Below, one piece after another: positions 44,011-53,522 of a stretch of DNA of 64,000 nt. The notes under the pieces were generated by a model. That model saw only the letters and a list, made by a program, of their open reading frames with translations, did not search any database and had not been told where the DNA came from. The stretch's first letter is position 1, and every line of letters begins with the position of its first letter. The translations under genes were made by a program, and so were the position numbers. Source of the stretch: Sporocytophaga myxococcoides (lineage in GTDB: Bacteria; Bacteroidota; Bacteroidia; Cytophagales; Cytophagaceae); contig NZ_BBLT01000002.1 in the NCBI RefSeq assembly GCF_000775915.1, positions 558,001 through 622,000 of the forward strand, read 5' to 3'.

Positions 44011-45135
44011 ATGAAAAAGCTCGCGGACAAATTAAACCAAAGGAAGGAAGAGGGAAGCTTGAGAAGACTTACCCTTAGACCAAATCTGGTTGATTTTTTC
44101 TCCAACGATTATTTAGGATTAGCAAGAAACAAAAAGCTCTATTCTTTAATAGATAGGAAGTTAAGTGCTCAGACTGGAAATATTAATGGATCTACAGGTT
44201 CGCGACTGTTGTCCGGAAATTCGGACTATGTGGAAGAGCTGGAGCTTTTTTTTGCCAAACTGTTTAAAAGCCCTAAAGCATTAATCTTCAACTCTGGCTA
44301 TAATGCTAATCTCTCCATCTTATCAGCAATACCACAAAAAGAAGACACAATCATATATGATGAACTCATCCATGCAAGTTTGAAAGATGGAGCGCGTTTA
44401 AGTTTTGCACAAAGGTTTTCCTTTAAACACAATGATCTGAAAGATCTTGAGGCAAAAATTCAGAAAGCAAAAGGAGAAGTTTATGTTGCTGTGGAGTCTG
44501 TTTATTCTATGGACGGAGACTTTGCTCCTTTATTGGAAATCCTTGAACTGACAACCAAATATGATGCTCATTTAATCGTGGATGAGGCGCATAGCACCGG
44601 AGTTTGGGGAGAGAAAGGAAATGGAATGTGTTGCCACCTTGGAATCGAAGATAAAGTATTTGCAAGAGTGTATACTTTTGGAAAAGGTATAGGGGCTCAT
44701 GGCGCATGTATCGCCGGCTCTGAATTACTTATTGAGTTTCTTATAAACTTTGCAAGACCTTTTATTTATACAACTTCACTGCCTTTACATAGTCTGGTTA
44801 CATTAAAAGTTGCTTTTGAATATTTGGAAAAAGAGATATCATTGCAGGCTAAGATAAGATCCAGGATAAAATTATTCAGAAGTTTGATAGAGGGAAGTAA
44901 AATTCTGTCTCCGCTTATTCAAGACAGCTCAAGCCCAATTCAGGTTCTAAGAATATCCGGAAATGAAAAGGCAAAAGCTGCTGCTGCTGCTGTACAGAAT
45001 AACGGCTTTGATGTAAGAGCAATATTGTCTCCAACTGTAAAAGAGGGAGAAGAGCGATTGAGAATATGCTTACATGTTTTCAATACGGATGAAGAGATAG
45101 AAAGACTTGTAAAAACATTAGTTGAAAGTTTATGA
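44011..45135 (+). CDS. bioF: 8-amino-7-oxononanoate synthase
   Basis: A 374-residue PLP enzyme condensing pimeloyl-ACP/CoA with alanine in the first committed step of biotin ring assembly. Motifs: FFSNDYLGLARN, GSTGSRLLSGN, VDEAHSTGVWG and the PLP lysine K225 in YTFGKGIGAHGA. First of three overlapping genes bioF-bioD-bioA (4-base overlaps), so tightly coupled. The TAAATTTG upstream is too close to the ATG to be a convincing promoter. Confidence 0.95.
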   Translation: MKKLADKLNQRKEEGSLRRLTLRPNLVDFFSNDYLGLARNKKLYSLIDRKLSAQTGNINGSTGSRLLSGNSDYVEELELFFAKLFKSPKALIFNSGYNANLSILSAIPQKEDTIIYDELIHASLKDGARLSFAQRFSFKHNDLKDLEAKIQKAKGEVYVAVESVYSMDGDFAPLLEILELTTKYDAHLIVDEAHSTGVWGEKGNGMCCHLGIEDKVFARVYTFGKGIGAHGACIAGSELLIEFLINFARPFIYTTSLPLHSLVTLKVAFEYLEKEISLQAKIRSRIKLFRSLIEGSKILSPLIQDSSSPIQVLRISGNEKAKAAAAAVQNNGFDVRAILSPTVKEGEERLRICLHVFNTDEEIERLVKTLVESL

Positions 45136-45743
45136 ATTACTTTGTAACAGCCATCAATACAGATAGCGGAAAAACGCTGGTAAGTGCAATACTTACCCAG
45201 GCGCTACAGGCAGATTACTGGAAGCCAATACAGAGTGGAGTTGAGCGGGATGCCGACAAAGTCAGAGATCTGATTAATAATAATCACTCTTTGATATTTA
45301 ATGAAAGTTACTGGTTTCAGACTCCTGCATCTCCTCATTATGCTGCAGAAGTAGAAAACGTGACAATCGATCTTGATAAAATTCTGATTCCTGGTAATAA
45401 GGGCAATAACCTTGTGATAGAAGGCGCAGGAGGGGTTCTGGTTCCTTTGAATGATACTCATTTTGTCATTGATCTTGCTGTTAAATTCAATTCGGAAATT
45501 ATTCTTGTTTCGAATAATTACCTTGGGAGCATTAATCACACTTTGCTTACGATTAATGAAATAAAAAGAAGAGGTTTAAGTATAAAAGGTATAGTATTCA
45601 ATGGTCCCAGAAATGAATCAACTGAAGATTTTATATTAAAGTATAGCGGCTTAAAATGCTTGTTGAGAATTAATCAGGAAAAGGAAATTGATCAGTTTGT
45701 TGTAAATAAGTATGCCATTGAATTATTTAATACCTGGGAATGA
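45132..45743 (+). CDS. bioD: Dethiobiotin synthetase
   Basis: A 203-residue ATP-dependent enzyme closing the ureido ring of dethiobiotin. The P-loop is NTDSGKTLVSAI, followed by YWKPIQSGVE and VIEGAGGVLVPLN, and it is full length for the family. It overlaps bioF and bioA by 4 bases each, in the order bioF-bioD-bioA. Confidence 0.95.
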   Translation: MNYFVTAINTDSGKTLVSAILTQALQADYWKPIQSGVERDADKVRDLINNNHSLIFNESYWFQTPASPHYAAEVENVTIDLDKILIPGNKGNNLVIEGAGGVLVPLNDTHFVIDLAVKFNSEIILVSNNYLGSINHTLLTINEIKRRGLSIKGIVFNGPRNESTEDFILKYSGLKCLLRINQEKEIDQFVVNKYAIELFNTWE

Positions 45744-47032
45744 CAAACATGAAAAACGTTTTGAATCTTAATGATACAGGGCCCATCTGGTATCCTTACA
45801 GTTCAGTTACTTCCGGAGGTGATTATATCAAAGTGGATTCGGCAAAGGGTGTTTATTTATATACTCCTGATGGAAGAAAAATTCTGGATGCTGTATCTTC
45901 CTGGTGGGTCAATTTACATGGGCACAGCAATGAATATATTGCTCAAAAGATTTATGAACAAGCATTGAAGCTTGAACATGTCATCTTTTCCGGATTTACT
46001 CATGATCCTGCTATCAGTCTTGCAGAAAGGCTTCTTAAAATTCTTCCTTCCAATCAGAAAAAATTGTTTTATTCAGATAATGGAAGCACAGCTGTTGAAG
46101 TTGCTATTAAAATGTCTCTTCAATACTGGCACTGCAAGGGGGAGACGAAGAAAAAGGCAGTAGCAATAAAAGGAGCTTTTCATGGTGATACATTTGGTGC
46201 TATGTCTGTCAGTGGTCGTGGGGTTTTTAATCAGGAATTTTCAGAATGGATGTTTGAGACTGTGTATATCGATTTTCCTTCAGAAGAGAAGGAAATGGAA
46301 TGTCTTGAGCAATTTGAGGCCATTGTGATGCAGGGAGATGTGGCTTGTTTTATCTATGAACCATTATTGCAGGGGGCAGCAGGAATGCGGACATATTCTC
46401 CATATGTTCTGGAGCAGCTTCTTAAGATTGCCGGTGATTATGATGTTATATGTATTGCAGATGAAGTGATGACAGGCTTTGGCAGAACAGGAAGATATTT
46501 TGCATCTCTGAATCTTAAAATTTATCCAGATATCATGTGTCTCTCCAAAGGAATAACAGGAGGAACAATGGCTTTGGGAGCAACAACCTGCAGTTTTAGG
46601 ATTGCTGATACTATTAAGAATAATGTTTTTTATCATGGACATAGTTTTACTGCTAATCCATTAGCCTGTGCTGCAGCCAATGCAAGTCTTGACATATTCT
46701 TAAAGGACGAATGCCAGAAAAATATATCACGAATAACGCTTGCACATGAAGAGTTTATACCTGTATTGAGGACTTTCTCTTTTATCTCAAGGATATCACA
46801 TGTTGGGACCGTATTATCCTTTGCTATTGATTTTGGGGAAGAAGAAGGGTATCTGCATCCTAAAAGGAATCAGCTATATGATTTCTTTCTAAAGAGAAAT
46901 ATATTACTGAGACCTCTTGGGAATGTTTTGTATATAATTCCTCCATATGTAATTACAAATGAGCAACTTGATGAGGTTTACAGAGCTGTTTTGGACCTGT
47001 TGGAGTATTTATCAACAGGAAGGAACATTTGA
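45740..47032 (+). CDS. bioA: Adenosylmethionine-8-amino-7-oxononanoate aminotransferase
   Basis: A 430-residue class III PLP aminotransferase using SAM as amino donor to form 7,8-diaminopelargonate. Motifs: VSSWWVNLHGHSN, YSDNGSTAVEVAIKM, GAFHGDTFGAMSV, DEVMTGFGRTG and PLP lysine K270 in CLSKGITGGT. The next gene starts within its stop codon region. The pimeloyl-precursor genes (bioC, bioH or substitutes) are not in this window. Confidence 0.95.
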   Translation: MTNMKNVLNLNDTGPIWYPYSSVTSGGDYIKVDSAKGVYLYTPDGRKILDAVSSWWVNLHGHSNEYIAQKIYEQALKLEHVIFSGFTHDPAISLAERLLKILPSNQKKLFYSDNGSTAVEVAIKMSLQYWHCKGETKKKAVAIKGAFHGDTFGAMSVSGRGVFNQEFSEWMFETVYIDFPSEEKEMECLEQFEAIVMQGDVACFIYEPLLQGAAGMRTYSPYVLEQLLKIAGDYDVICIADEVMTGFGRTGRYFASLNLKIYPDIMCLSKGITGGTMALGATTCSFRIADTIKNNVFYHGHSFTANPLACAAANASLDIFLKDECQKNISRITLAHEEFIPVLRTFSFISRISHVGTVLSFAIDFGEEEGYLHPKRNQLYDFFLKRNILLRPLGNVLYIIPPYVITNEQLDEVYRAVLDLLEYLSTGRNI

Positions 47033-48684
47033 AAAAAAATAGCGTACGATATGATTACAATCATTTCCTAAAAACGTATTTTGAATCCCGTTTTAAAGAA
47101 AATTTTAAACCAGTTAACAGAGTGAAATATTTTAATCTCTTTTTTCTAATTTTCCTGATTCACAATAGTTTGTTTGCTCAGATGGTTGTGAAAACTTTAC
47201 CATTTTCTTTTTCTTCCTCCTATCCAGAACCAGATGGACGCAGGGAAGCTTTGAAATTATCAGAAAATGAATTTGTTACATTGTCCAAAAGTAAAGGAGG
47301 GGAGGCAGGTGCCTCAGAATTTACACTGGAAAAATATGACAATGATCTGAACTCTCTTTTTAAAGTAGTTTTGACAGCTGCAGAAGAGGAAGATTATAAA
47401 GAATTGTTTTTCAATGGAACAGATATTGTTCTGTTTTCTATCCTGCATGAAAATATGAAGCAAACCAGTAAGCTTCTGGCTTATGGGTTTGATGCAAAGA
47501 CTGGAGCTAAAAAGTGGGATAAAGTATTACAGGAATTTAAAATAAATAACTGGGTAGCATTAAAATTCAAAGGAGCGGTAAGAGAATCTTTTGAAAACTG
47601 CATTGGTTCCTGTATTACTAAAAATTTCGTTACTCCTCTCCAGTATCAGTATGAAATAAGATTTTCAAAAGACAGAAAAAAAATCCTTACCTATATTTTT
47701 GATTACAGCCAGCAAACCTTGGTAGCCTCGGCAAAGCTTTGGGATAACAATTTCAATCAATTGCAGGAATCAAAAATTCCGATAGATAATAATTTTATAA
47801 ACTATGGAATTTATCCGAATGGTAAAGGTGATGTCTTTATTCTAAATGTAGACAGGCTGGGCAGGATGGTTGTTGTGAAATATAACCTGGAAAATAAAAA
47901 CAGTGATCTGCTTGATATTCAATATACATCTACCAGAAGGGAAGGGCTTAGACTTGAATTTTTAAATGACGACGTTATTTATGTAGCCAATACATGCACT
48001 AAAGAGGGGAGAATCATGGGGGTAATGTATTCAAAGTTAGACTTTACTACCAGACTTGTTGAAAAAATTAACTACCATGAGATTTCTGATCATATGAAGC
48101 AGACTATGAAACTGCTTCGTCAGGGTAATAAAAGTCTAGTGGGAGAAGAAACCTGGAGAGGTTATCATATCACTGATTTTTTCCTGAATGAATATGAAAA
48201 AGTAGTACTTGTTCTTGAGAAAAGAGAGATCAATTCTATGACATATGATTTTAATCAATCTGAGATCAATGATATAGAAAAATGGAAAGCTACCAAACCT
48301 GCCAAAGTCAGTGCTGAAGGATTCATGATGTTCAGTTTTAATAAAGATGATGAACTCTTATGGGAAAATGTAAATATCAAGTCTCAGGTAGGTGATGTGG
48401 CTGCAGGATTATTATCTTCATCTTATTCGATGAGTATTTCTGATGAAGGAAAGATAAGAATGGCATATGCGTTTTCTTCTAATTCAAGCGGAATTCTTAA
48501 CAGCATCAAATATATTGAGTGGGATGAGCTGTCAGGTAATAAGATAAAAGAACTTGCATTGCCCAATGATGAAGGGCTTACTATGCTGAGAAGCTTTACC
48601 ATGTGGTTTGAAGATAAGGTTGCAATTGCAGGAAGAAAAGGCTTGCTTGGAAAGAAAAGTAGTATTGTGATGTATAAAATTTAG
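47029..48684 (+). CDS. Secreted protein of unknown function, coupled to bioA
   Basis: The open frame starts with a TTG overlapping the bioA stop and encodes 551 residues. A signal peptide (VKYFNLFFLIFLIHNSLFAQ) begins at a GTG at 47122, so the true start is either the TTG with a long n-region or that GTG; no ATG lies upstream of the cleavage site. The mature protein is beta-rich, with repeated segments such as YDNDLNSLFKVVL and LWDNNFNQLQESKI, suggesting a propeller-like fold. I recognise no family. The link to biotin synthesis is by position only. Confidence 0.72.
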   Translation: MKKNSVRYDYNHFLKTYFESRFKENFKPVNRVKYFNLFFLIFLIHNSLFAQMVVKTLPFSFSSSYPEPDGRREALKLSENEFVTLSKSKGGEAGASEFTLEKYDNDLNSLFKVVLTAAEEEDYKELFFNGTDIVLFSILHENMKQTSKLLAYGFDAKTGAKKWDKVLQEFKINNWVALKFKGAVRESFENCIGSCITKNFVTPLQYQYEIRFSKDRKKILTYIFDYSQQTLVASAKLWDNNFNQLQESKIPIDNNFINYGIYPNGKGDVFILNVDRLGRMVVVKYNLENKNSDLLDIQYTSTRREGLRLEFLNDDVIYVANTCTKEGRIMGVMYSKLDFTTRLVEKINYHEISDHMKQTMKLLRQGNKSLVGEETWRGYHITDFFLNEYEKVVLVLEKREINSMTYDFNQSEINDIEKWKATKPAKVSAEGFMMFSFNKDDELLWENVNIKSQVGDVAAGLLSSSYSMSISDEGKIRMAYAFSSNSSGILNSIKYIEWDELSGNKIKELALPNDEGLTMLRSFTMWFEDKVAIAGRKGLLGKKSSIVMYKI

Positions 48685-48716
48685 TTGAAAGCTTAAAGCA
48701 GAAAGCTAAAAGTGCA
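48683..48716 (+). repeat. AAAGCTT-type dispersed repeat, second copy
   Basis: AGTTGAAAGCTTAAAGC (48683-48699), identical to 39896-39912, followed by AGAAAGCTAAAAG. As in the first copy it directly abuts a stop codon; the TAG stop overlaps its first two bases. Confidence 0.6.
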
Positions 48717-48790
48717 ATTAGTATACATAATACTCGAAAGTTCTTTTAATAAAGAATCTGAGAGTGTTATTTAAAAGATAATAAAGACTA

Positions 48791-48830
48791 AAAAGAAAAA
48801 CCGCTCTGTTACCAGAGCGGTTTTTCTTTT
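48791..48830. terminator. 18-bp-stem terminator overlapping the end of the enoyl-CoA hydratase gene
   Basis: Perfect 18-bp arms AAAAGAAAAACCGCTCTG / CAGAGCGGTTTTTCTTTT around a 4-base loop TTAC. The right arm encodes the last residues of the minus-strand enoyl-CoA hydratase (KKEKPL) and the loop contains its stop. It works for both converging genes. Confidence 0.9.
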
Positions 48831-49582
48831 TTAAGGAATGCAGCAATGCCTTTTTTGCAGTCTTCCGTATTTCTGGCTTTGGCATTGGATTCGGCAGCAT
48901 AGTCCAATGCATCTTTTACATCCATTGCAAAAATATCAGCAAGCATTTTCTTAGTTAATTCCATTGAGCTTGCAGAGTTATTAATGATAAGCTTCTCACA
49001 GAACTCATTAACAACTGTAGAAAGATCTTCATCTTCCACTACATGATTGATAAGTCCAAAATGTTGCGCAGTTTTGCTTGAATATATTTCTCCTGAAAGC
49101 AGCATCTCTCTTGATCTTGCTTCTCCTATTTTTTTTACCAGAAAGACACTAACAATAGCAGGAATAAATCCTATCCTTACCTCTGTGTATCCAAAGTTTG
49201 CTTCACGCACGGAATAGGCAAAATCGCATACAGAAACAAGTCCACAACCTCCTGCTACAGCGTGACCGTTAACCTGTGCTACTACTACTTTTTTCAGTGT
49301 ATAAATCTGATAGTATAGTTCCATCAGATTTTTACTGTCAGCAAGATTTTCCTCATAGGTATTTTTCTGCAAAGTCTGCAAATACTCCAGATCAGCACCG
49401 GCACAGAATACATCGCCTTCTCCTGTCAGTACAATTACTTTTACCTGCTCATCTGATTCTGCTTTTTTGAAGGCTTCTTTCAGTTCAGTAACAACCTGGC
49501 TGTTCAATGCATTTCTTTTTTCTGCACGACTAATAGTGATGCAACAGATTTTGTTTTCAGTACTGTATTTTACAAATTCCAT
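48809..49582 (-). CDS. Enoyl-CoA hydratase/isomerase family protein
   Basis: A 257-residue crotonase-fold enzyme acting on acyl-CoA esters. Oxyanion hole residues lie in FCAGADLEYLQ and GHAVAGGCGLVSVCDF; candidate catalytic glutamates are in GYTEVRIGFIP and SREMLLSGE. Both glutamates present argues for a hydratase; a methylglutaconyl-CoA hydratase role is possible but not decidable. It begins directly after the comEC stop on the same strand, so it is probably co-transcribed. Its final codons form one arm of the terminator. Confidence 0.9.
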   Translation of the reverse strand: MEFVKYSTENKICCITISRAEKRNALNSQVVTELKEAFKKAESDEQVKVIVLTGEGDVFCAGADLEYLQTLQKNTYEENLADSKNLMELYYQIYTLKKVVVAQVNGHAVAGGCGLVSVCDFAYSVREANFGYTEVRIGFIPAIVSVFLVKKIGEARSREMLLSGEIYSSKTAQHFGLINHVVEDEDLSTVVNEFCEKLIINNSASSMELTKKMLADIFAMDVKDALDYAAESNAKARNTEDCKKGIAAFLKKEKPLW

Positions 49583-51655
49583 TTATTGGTCTCCTTCAAT
49601 TGATAAAGCAAAATATTCATTAGATTCAGTAACATGTAAATTTATATTTTTTGACAAAATCTTATCTACAGTCACCTTTTTATATTTTTTGTTTATTACG
49701 ACATTTTCTGCTTTTAGATCGAATTCTCCGAAATTTCCTTTTGAAGAAGGTTCGTAAATCAATAAGTCTATTCCGGGTAAATAAGAAATTGGATCTAAGA
49801 TTGTTTTATCGGTAACTGTTAAAATATTTTTATTCCCGCATCGAATGATATTACCAAATTTTAGCTTCCTAAAATTCCTAGGTTTGATAAAATTAAAGGT
49901 TTTAACTCCTCTGCTTAATAGGGCGGGGTATATTTCAAATTTCAACTTTTCTTCATTGAAAGTGCTGTCTGCATATATTTCAGCTACCCTTCCATTTACG
50001 CCTGCAATTGCCTTTTTACCTTTTACAAAAAAAACAATGACATCTCTTTGTCTGCAGACAATTATTTTTTCATAAATAACTATTCCTGAAAATAGTATGC
50101 TGAGAATAAGCAAGGGGATAACTAGCTTTATTTTCTTTGCGGAAAAAATCAGGATTAGCAATATCATCAGGGTGTATAAGAATATCATATGATGCATATC
50201 AATATAAATATCCCTTATAACAGATTCAGGTATTTTCAGAATATATCTTAAACCTTCATTCATTAACCAGATAGTTTTTTCAAGACAATAGCAAAGAGGT
50301 TTTAAAACAAGATCTGTCCTGGAGAAAATAAGTCCTAAGATTCCAAGCCACAATATTGCATATGACAAAGGTGCTACGAGCAGATTGCTGAGTGAAAAAT
50401 AAACAGGAAAGGAATGAAAGTAATAAAGAGAAATGGGGAAGGTGATCATCGTGGCAGCTATTCCTCCTGTCGTAATGGTCCATATTTGAGTATCGAGCCA
50501 TCGTTTGGGTTCATAAAAACCTGACAATTTAGGCTGAAGAAAAATCAGTCCCCCCATGGCAAGGTAAGTGAGCTGAAACCCTATATCTGCAATCGTGAAT
50601 GGATCATATATAAGTATGACCAATGCTGATATCGCCAAAGTATTGTATGGATTATGTTTTTTGGAAATAGTTTTGGCTATTAAAAAAATTAGAAACATGA
50701 TGGTTGACCGAAGTACAGGAGGCACAAGTCCGGTTAACAATGCATAACTAATCAGTAGAGACGAGATTGATATAAACCGTATCAGTTTTCCTCTTGGAAG
50801 GTAGATCAGCGGATTGAGTAAAAAAAGCAATAACTGATAGAGGAGTCCTATATGAAGTCCGGATACGGACAAGAGATGCATGGCTCCTGTACCAGAATAA
50901 ATATCCCGGACATCATTGCTGATGCCATCTCTTTTGCCAAGGATGACTCCTTCTGTTATACCTAGGGATTCTTTATCTTTTATGAACTCACCAAATCGCC
51001 TGGAGAAGTAATCCTTTAAAACCAGAGAATGGTAGATGATATAGGAATCAGGAATAGTATCTAGTTGAATTAGTTTAAATGGAGTAGACTGATAAAATAT
51101 GTTTTTGTATCTGTAATACTTTTGCGGATCAAAAGATTTGTAATAGTTGGCTCCTGCAATGCGAGTGAGGCTGCCATTAAACAGATAAGTCTGTCCGTAG
51201 AAAGGAGCATCTACTAGTCCATTTTTAATCCACAAAATAATATCAATGTCTACAGTTCTCCAGGATTGAGCCGTTTTAATCTTTTCTACTCTTGCTGTAA
51301 TTTTATAGAAGTTTCCTTTTCTTTCGGTTTCTCCTGTAATTTTAGCCTTAAAGTAGCCACATGAATTTAACTCCGTTTTCAGGTTAATTGCTTCAGGTTC
51401 TTTATCCTGTTGCCTGGTGATGATAGCTCCTGAAAAGAAAAGTGTCATGGAGCAAAGTATAGAATAGAATATATTTTTGGAATAGAATAATTGAGGATTG
51501 TAAAAAATCAGAAGCAGCAAATAAATTGCACTACATGATATTAATCCAATGTATAGTCCGGTAAGACTTTCTCCAGGAATAAAAATGGCAAAGAGTATAC
51601 CACTCAGGAAAAATAATAAAAACCGGACAAAGGGATAGCTGACCCAATGTTCCAT
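49583..51655 (-). CDS. ComEC/Rec2-family DNA uptake channel protein
   Basis: A 690-residue polytopic membrane protein. An N-terminal hydrophobic pair (about 10-90) is followed by a DUF4131-like beta-rich external domain (about 90-215) and the Competence core with GAMHLLSVSGLHIGLLYQLL and about ten helices (about 250-525). A C-terminal soluble part (about 530-690) looks like a reduced metallo-beta-lactamase domain without the HxHxDH motif. ComEC imports single-stranded DNA during transformation; presence here suggests natural competence, but no other competence genes are in the window. It is in the minus-strand run phoH, M43 protease, comEC, hydratase. Confidence 0.9.
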   Translation of the reverse strand: MEHWVSYPFVRFLLFFLSGILFAIFIPGESLTGLYIGLISCSAIYLLLLIFYNPQLFYSKNIFYSILCSMTLFFSGAIITRQQDKEPEAINLKTELNSCGYFKAKITGETERKGNFYKITARVEKIKTAQSWRTVDIDIILWIKNGLVDAPFYGQTYLFNGSLTRIAGANYYKSFDPQKYYRYKNIFYQSTPFKLIQLDTIPDSYIIYHSLVLKDYFSRRFGEFIKDKESLGITEGVILGKRDGISNDVRDIYSGTGAMHLLSVSGLHIGLLYQLLLFLLNPLIYLPRGKLIRFISISSLLISYALLTGLVPPVLRSTIMFLIFLIAKTISKKHNPYNTLAISALVILIYDPFTIADIGFQLTYLAMGGLIFLQPKLSGFYEPKRWLDTQIWTITTGGIAATMITFPISLYYFHSFPVYFSLSNLLVAPLSYAILWLGILGLIFSRTDLVLKPLCYCLEKTIWLMNEGLRYILKIPESVIRDIYIDMHHMIFLYTLMILLILIFSAKKIKLVIPLLILSILFSGIVIYEKIIVCRQRDVIVFFVKGKKAIAGVNGRVAEIYADSTFNEEKLKFEIYPALLSRGVKTFNFIKPRNFRKLKFGNIIRCGNKNILTVTDKTILDPISYLPGIDLLIYEPSSKGNFGEFDLKAENVVINKKYKKVTVDKILSKNINLHVTESNEYFALSIEGDQ

Positions 51656-51720
51656 ATGCTTTTGGTTGAAAGTCCAAAAGTGTGCATAAAGAAATTAAAG
51701 ATCAACAATTATCCTTAAAA

Positions 51721-53508
51721 CTATCTTGTAATGATAATCTTTTTTGATACCATCTGACTGGCAGTGCTCACAGTTAAGATGTAAATACCGCTTTGCAGGG
51801 TGCTTGTAGCTAGCTGATGGGTGAAGCTGGTCTTCTCAAATTTTGATCCCGAAAAAAATTTTTGTCCTAGTGTATTATAAAGGTCAAATTGTACATTGCT
51901 TTCCCCTTCCATAATGACATCGATAGAAATGGCGTCTGTGGCAGGGTTGGGATATGGATTAATAATGAGATTTGGAGAAGCTTTGTATATTTTTATGTTA
52001 TCGAGATAAATAGTAGTTCCTGCTTTACCATAACTTGTAATATATACTCTGACTCTCTTTTGACCAGCAGCGGCATCTAATGGAATATCAAATGACCTCC
52101 AGTCGTCTGGTTCAGGAATAAATAGGGATGTATTTTTTCTGGCGGTATTCAATTCGGCACCATAGATTTTTTTTACCAGGTACTTTTTATTCAGGCAACC
52201 GAAAGAAATTTCAATAACAATGCTATCTGTTTTATCCAAAGTATTTGCTGATCCTGCCAGGTCGAAGAAAATATATGGGTGCTCATTTCCAGTAAAGTCA
52301 AGGCTTGGAGAGACGATGGCATCATAAGTTTGTAATTCCGATGCTCCGTTTTTATTCTGAATTGATATACATCCACTGCTTTTTTCATAAGCTCCTGGTG
52401 AATTTAAGCTCCAGGTATTTGAATGATCAGAGGTGGAGATGGACCATCCTTCAGGGAGTATTGTGCCGGACTCGAAGTCTAAATTATGAGCATATGGATA
52501 ATTAGGCAGATTGCAGCAACCACCGCTAAAAAGAAGATTTTTTCTGCGGGCATTGCCAGACGCGTTGATGAAGGAACGCATCCTTTCTTTTTGTCCCTGA
52601 GTAAAAATGTTCATACACTTGTCTCCTGTGTAGTCAAGATAGTTCTGAAACATTCTAGGAGTTTTCTGGCCGTTGCAATAGGAGAATCTTTCATGACAAA
52701 GTGTATCATCATCTTTGTCTTCCTGAGGTGGTGTATCATCCACATAATCATCTCCACAGTATGAGTCTCCCCAAATGTGAATGAGTCCCAGCCAATGGCC
52801 AATTTCGTGAGTAGCAGTTCTGCCAAGATGATAAGGTTTTCTTGCTGTTCCTATTGTTCCAAAGGTTCGGAAGTCTATCACTACACCATCTGTAGTGGCA
52901 GGCCCATCACTCGAAGATGCTCCGGGAAGACCAAACCCCCCGGGAAACTGAGCATAGCCTATAATGGGGTCCGTGATATTGGTAACCCAAATATTCAGGT
53001 ACTGATCACTAGGCCAATAGGATAGTTTTTTCAACTGAGCATCATCCATATTGTAGTCGAAAGAAGCTTTTTCACTATATACTCTTATAATTCCATTAGT
53101 AGATCTGCCTTCAGGATCAAATTGGGCAAGACAGAACTGAATGCGGGTGTCAGCTCCGACCGGGTTGGTGTTATAACCACGAGTGCCCGGAATTTTCCCA
53201 TAGTCTTCATTTAAAACGGCAATCTGAGAGTGAATCTGCTCATCAGTTATATTTCTGTTGTTGGCTCCGCCTATGAGATTACCTTTGGTATTGTGAATGA
53301 CGTGGACAACTACTGGAATTACATATACCATAGTATCGTTGTCCAGTGTTGTCCTCCGTTTTTTGATAGCCCTCAGTTGCTGATCTATTTGCTCCTGAGT
53401 TGGCATAGGCCTGTTATTATTCTGATATGAGGTAGATGCACATTGCCTTTGTGCAAAAGTTTCTGAAATACAAAGTGCCCAAAAAAGCAATGCGAAAAAA
53501 AATCTCAT
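51721..53508 (-). CDS. M43 (pappalysin-like) metalloprotease with T9SS sorting domain
   Basis: A secreted 595-residue protease. Signal peptide 1-20 (ETFAQ); a pro-region with VIPVVVHVIHNTKGN; and the zinc site HEIGHWLGLIH at 234-244 with downstream CGDDYVDDTPPQ and a methionine-turn in KCMNIFTQGQ. A jelly-roll, MAM-like domain follows at about 335-510 (PYIFFDLAGSANTLDKTDSI), then a type A type IX sorting domain (about 512-595, NPYPNPATDAISIDV to KIIITR). It follows phoH by 14 bases and probably serves extracellular protein degradation. Confidence 0.94.
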   Translation of the reverse strand: MRFFFALLFWALCISETFAQRQCASTSYQNNNRPMPTQEQIDQQLRAIKKRRTTLDNDTMVYVIPVVVHVIHNTKGNLIGGANNRNITDEQIHSQIAVLNEDYGKIPGTRGYNTNPVGADTRIQFCLAQFDPEGRSTNGIIRVYSEKASFDYNMDDAQLKKLSYWPSDQYLNIWVTNITDPIIGYAQFPGGFGLPGASSSDGPATTDGVVIDFRTFGTIGTARKPYHLGRTATHEIGHWLGLIHIWGDSYCGDDYVDDTPPQEDKDDDTLCHERFSYCNGQKTPRMFQNYLDYTGDKCMNIFTQGQKERMRSFINASGNARRKNLLFSGGCCNLPNYPYAHNLDFESGTILPEGWSISTSDHSNTWSLNSPGAYEKSSGCISIQNKNGASELQTYDAIVSPSLDFTGNEHPYIFFDLAGSANTLDKTDSIVIEISFGCLNKKYLVKKIYGAELNTARKNTSLFIPEPDDWRSFDIPLDAAAGQKRVRVYITSYGKAGTTIYLDNIKIYKASPNLIINPYPNPATDAISIDVIMEGESNVQFDLYNTLGQKFFSGSKFEKTSFTHQLATSTLQSGIYILTVSTASQMVSKKIIITR

Positions 53509-53522
53509 ATTAGTCTTTATTC

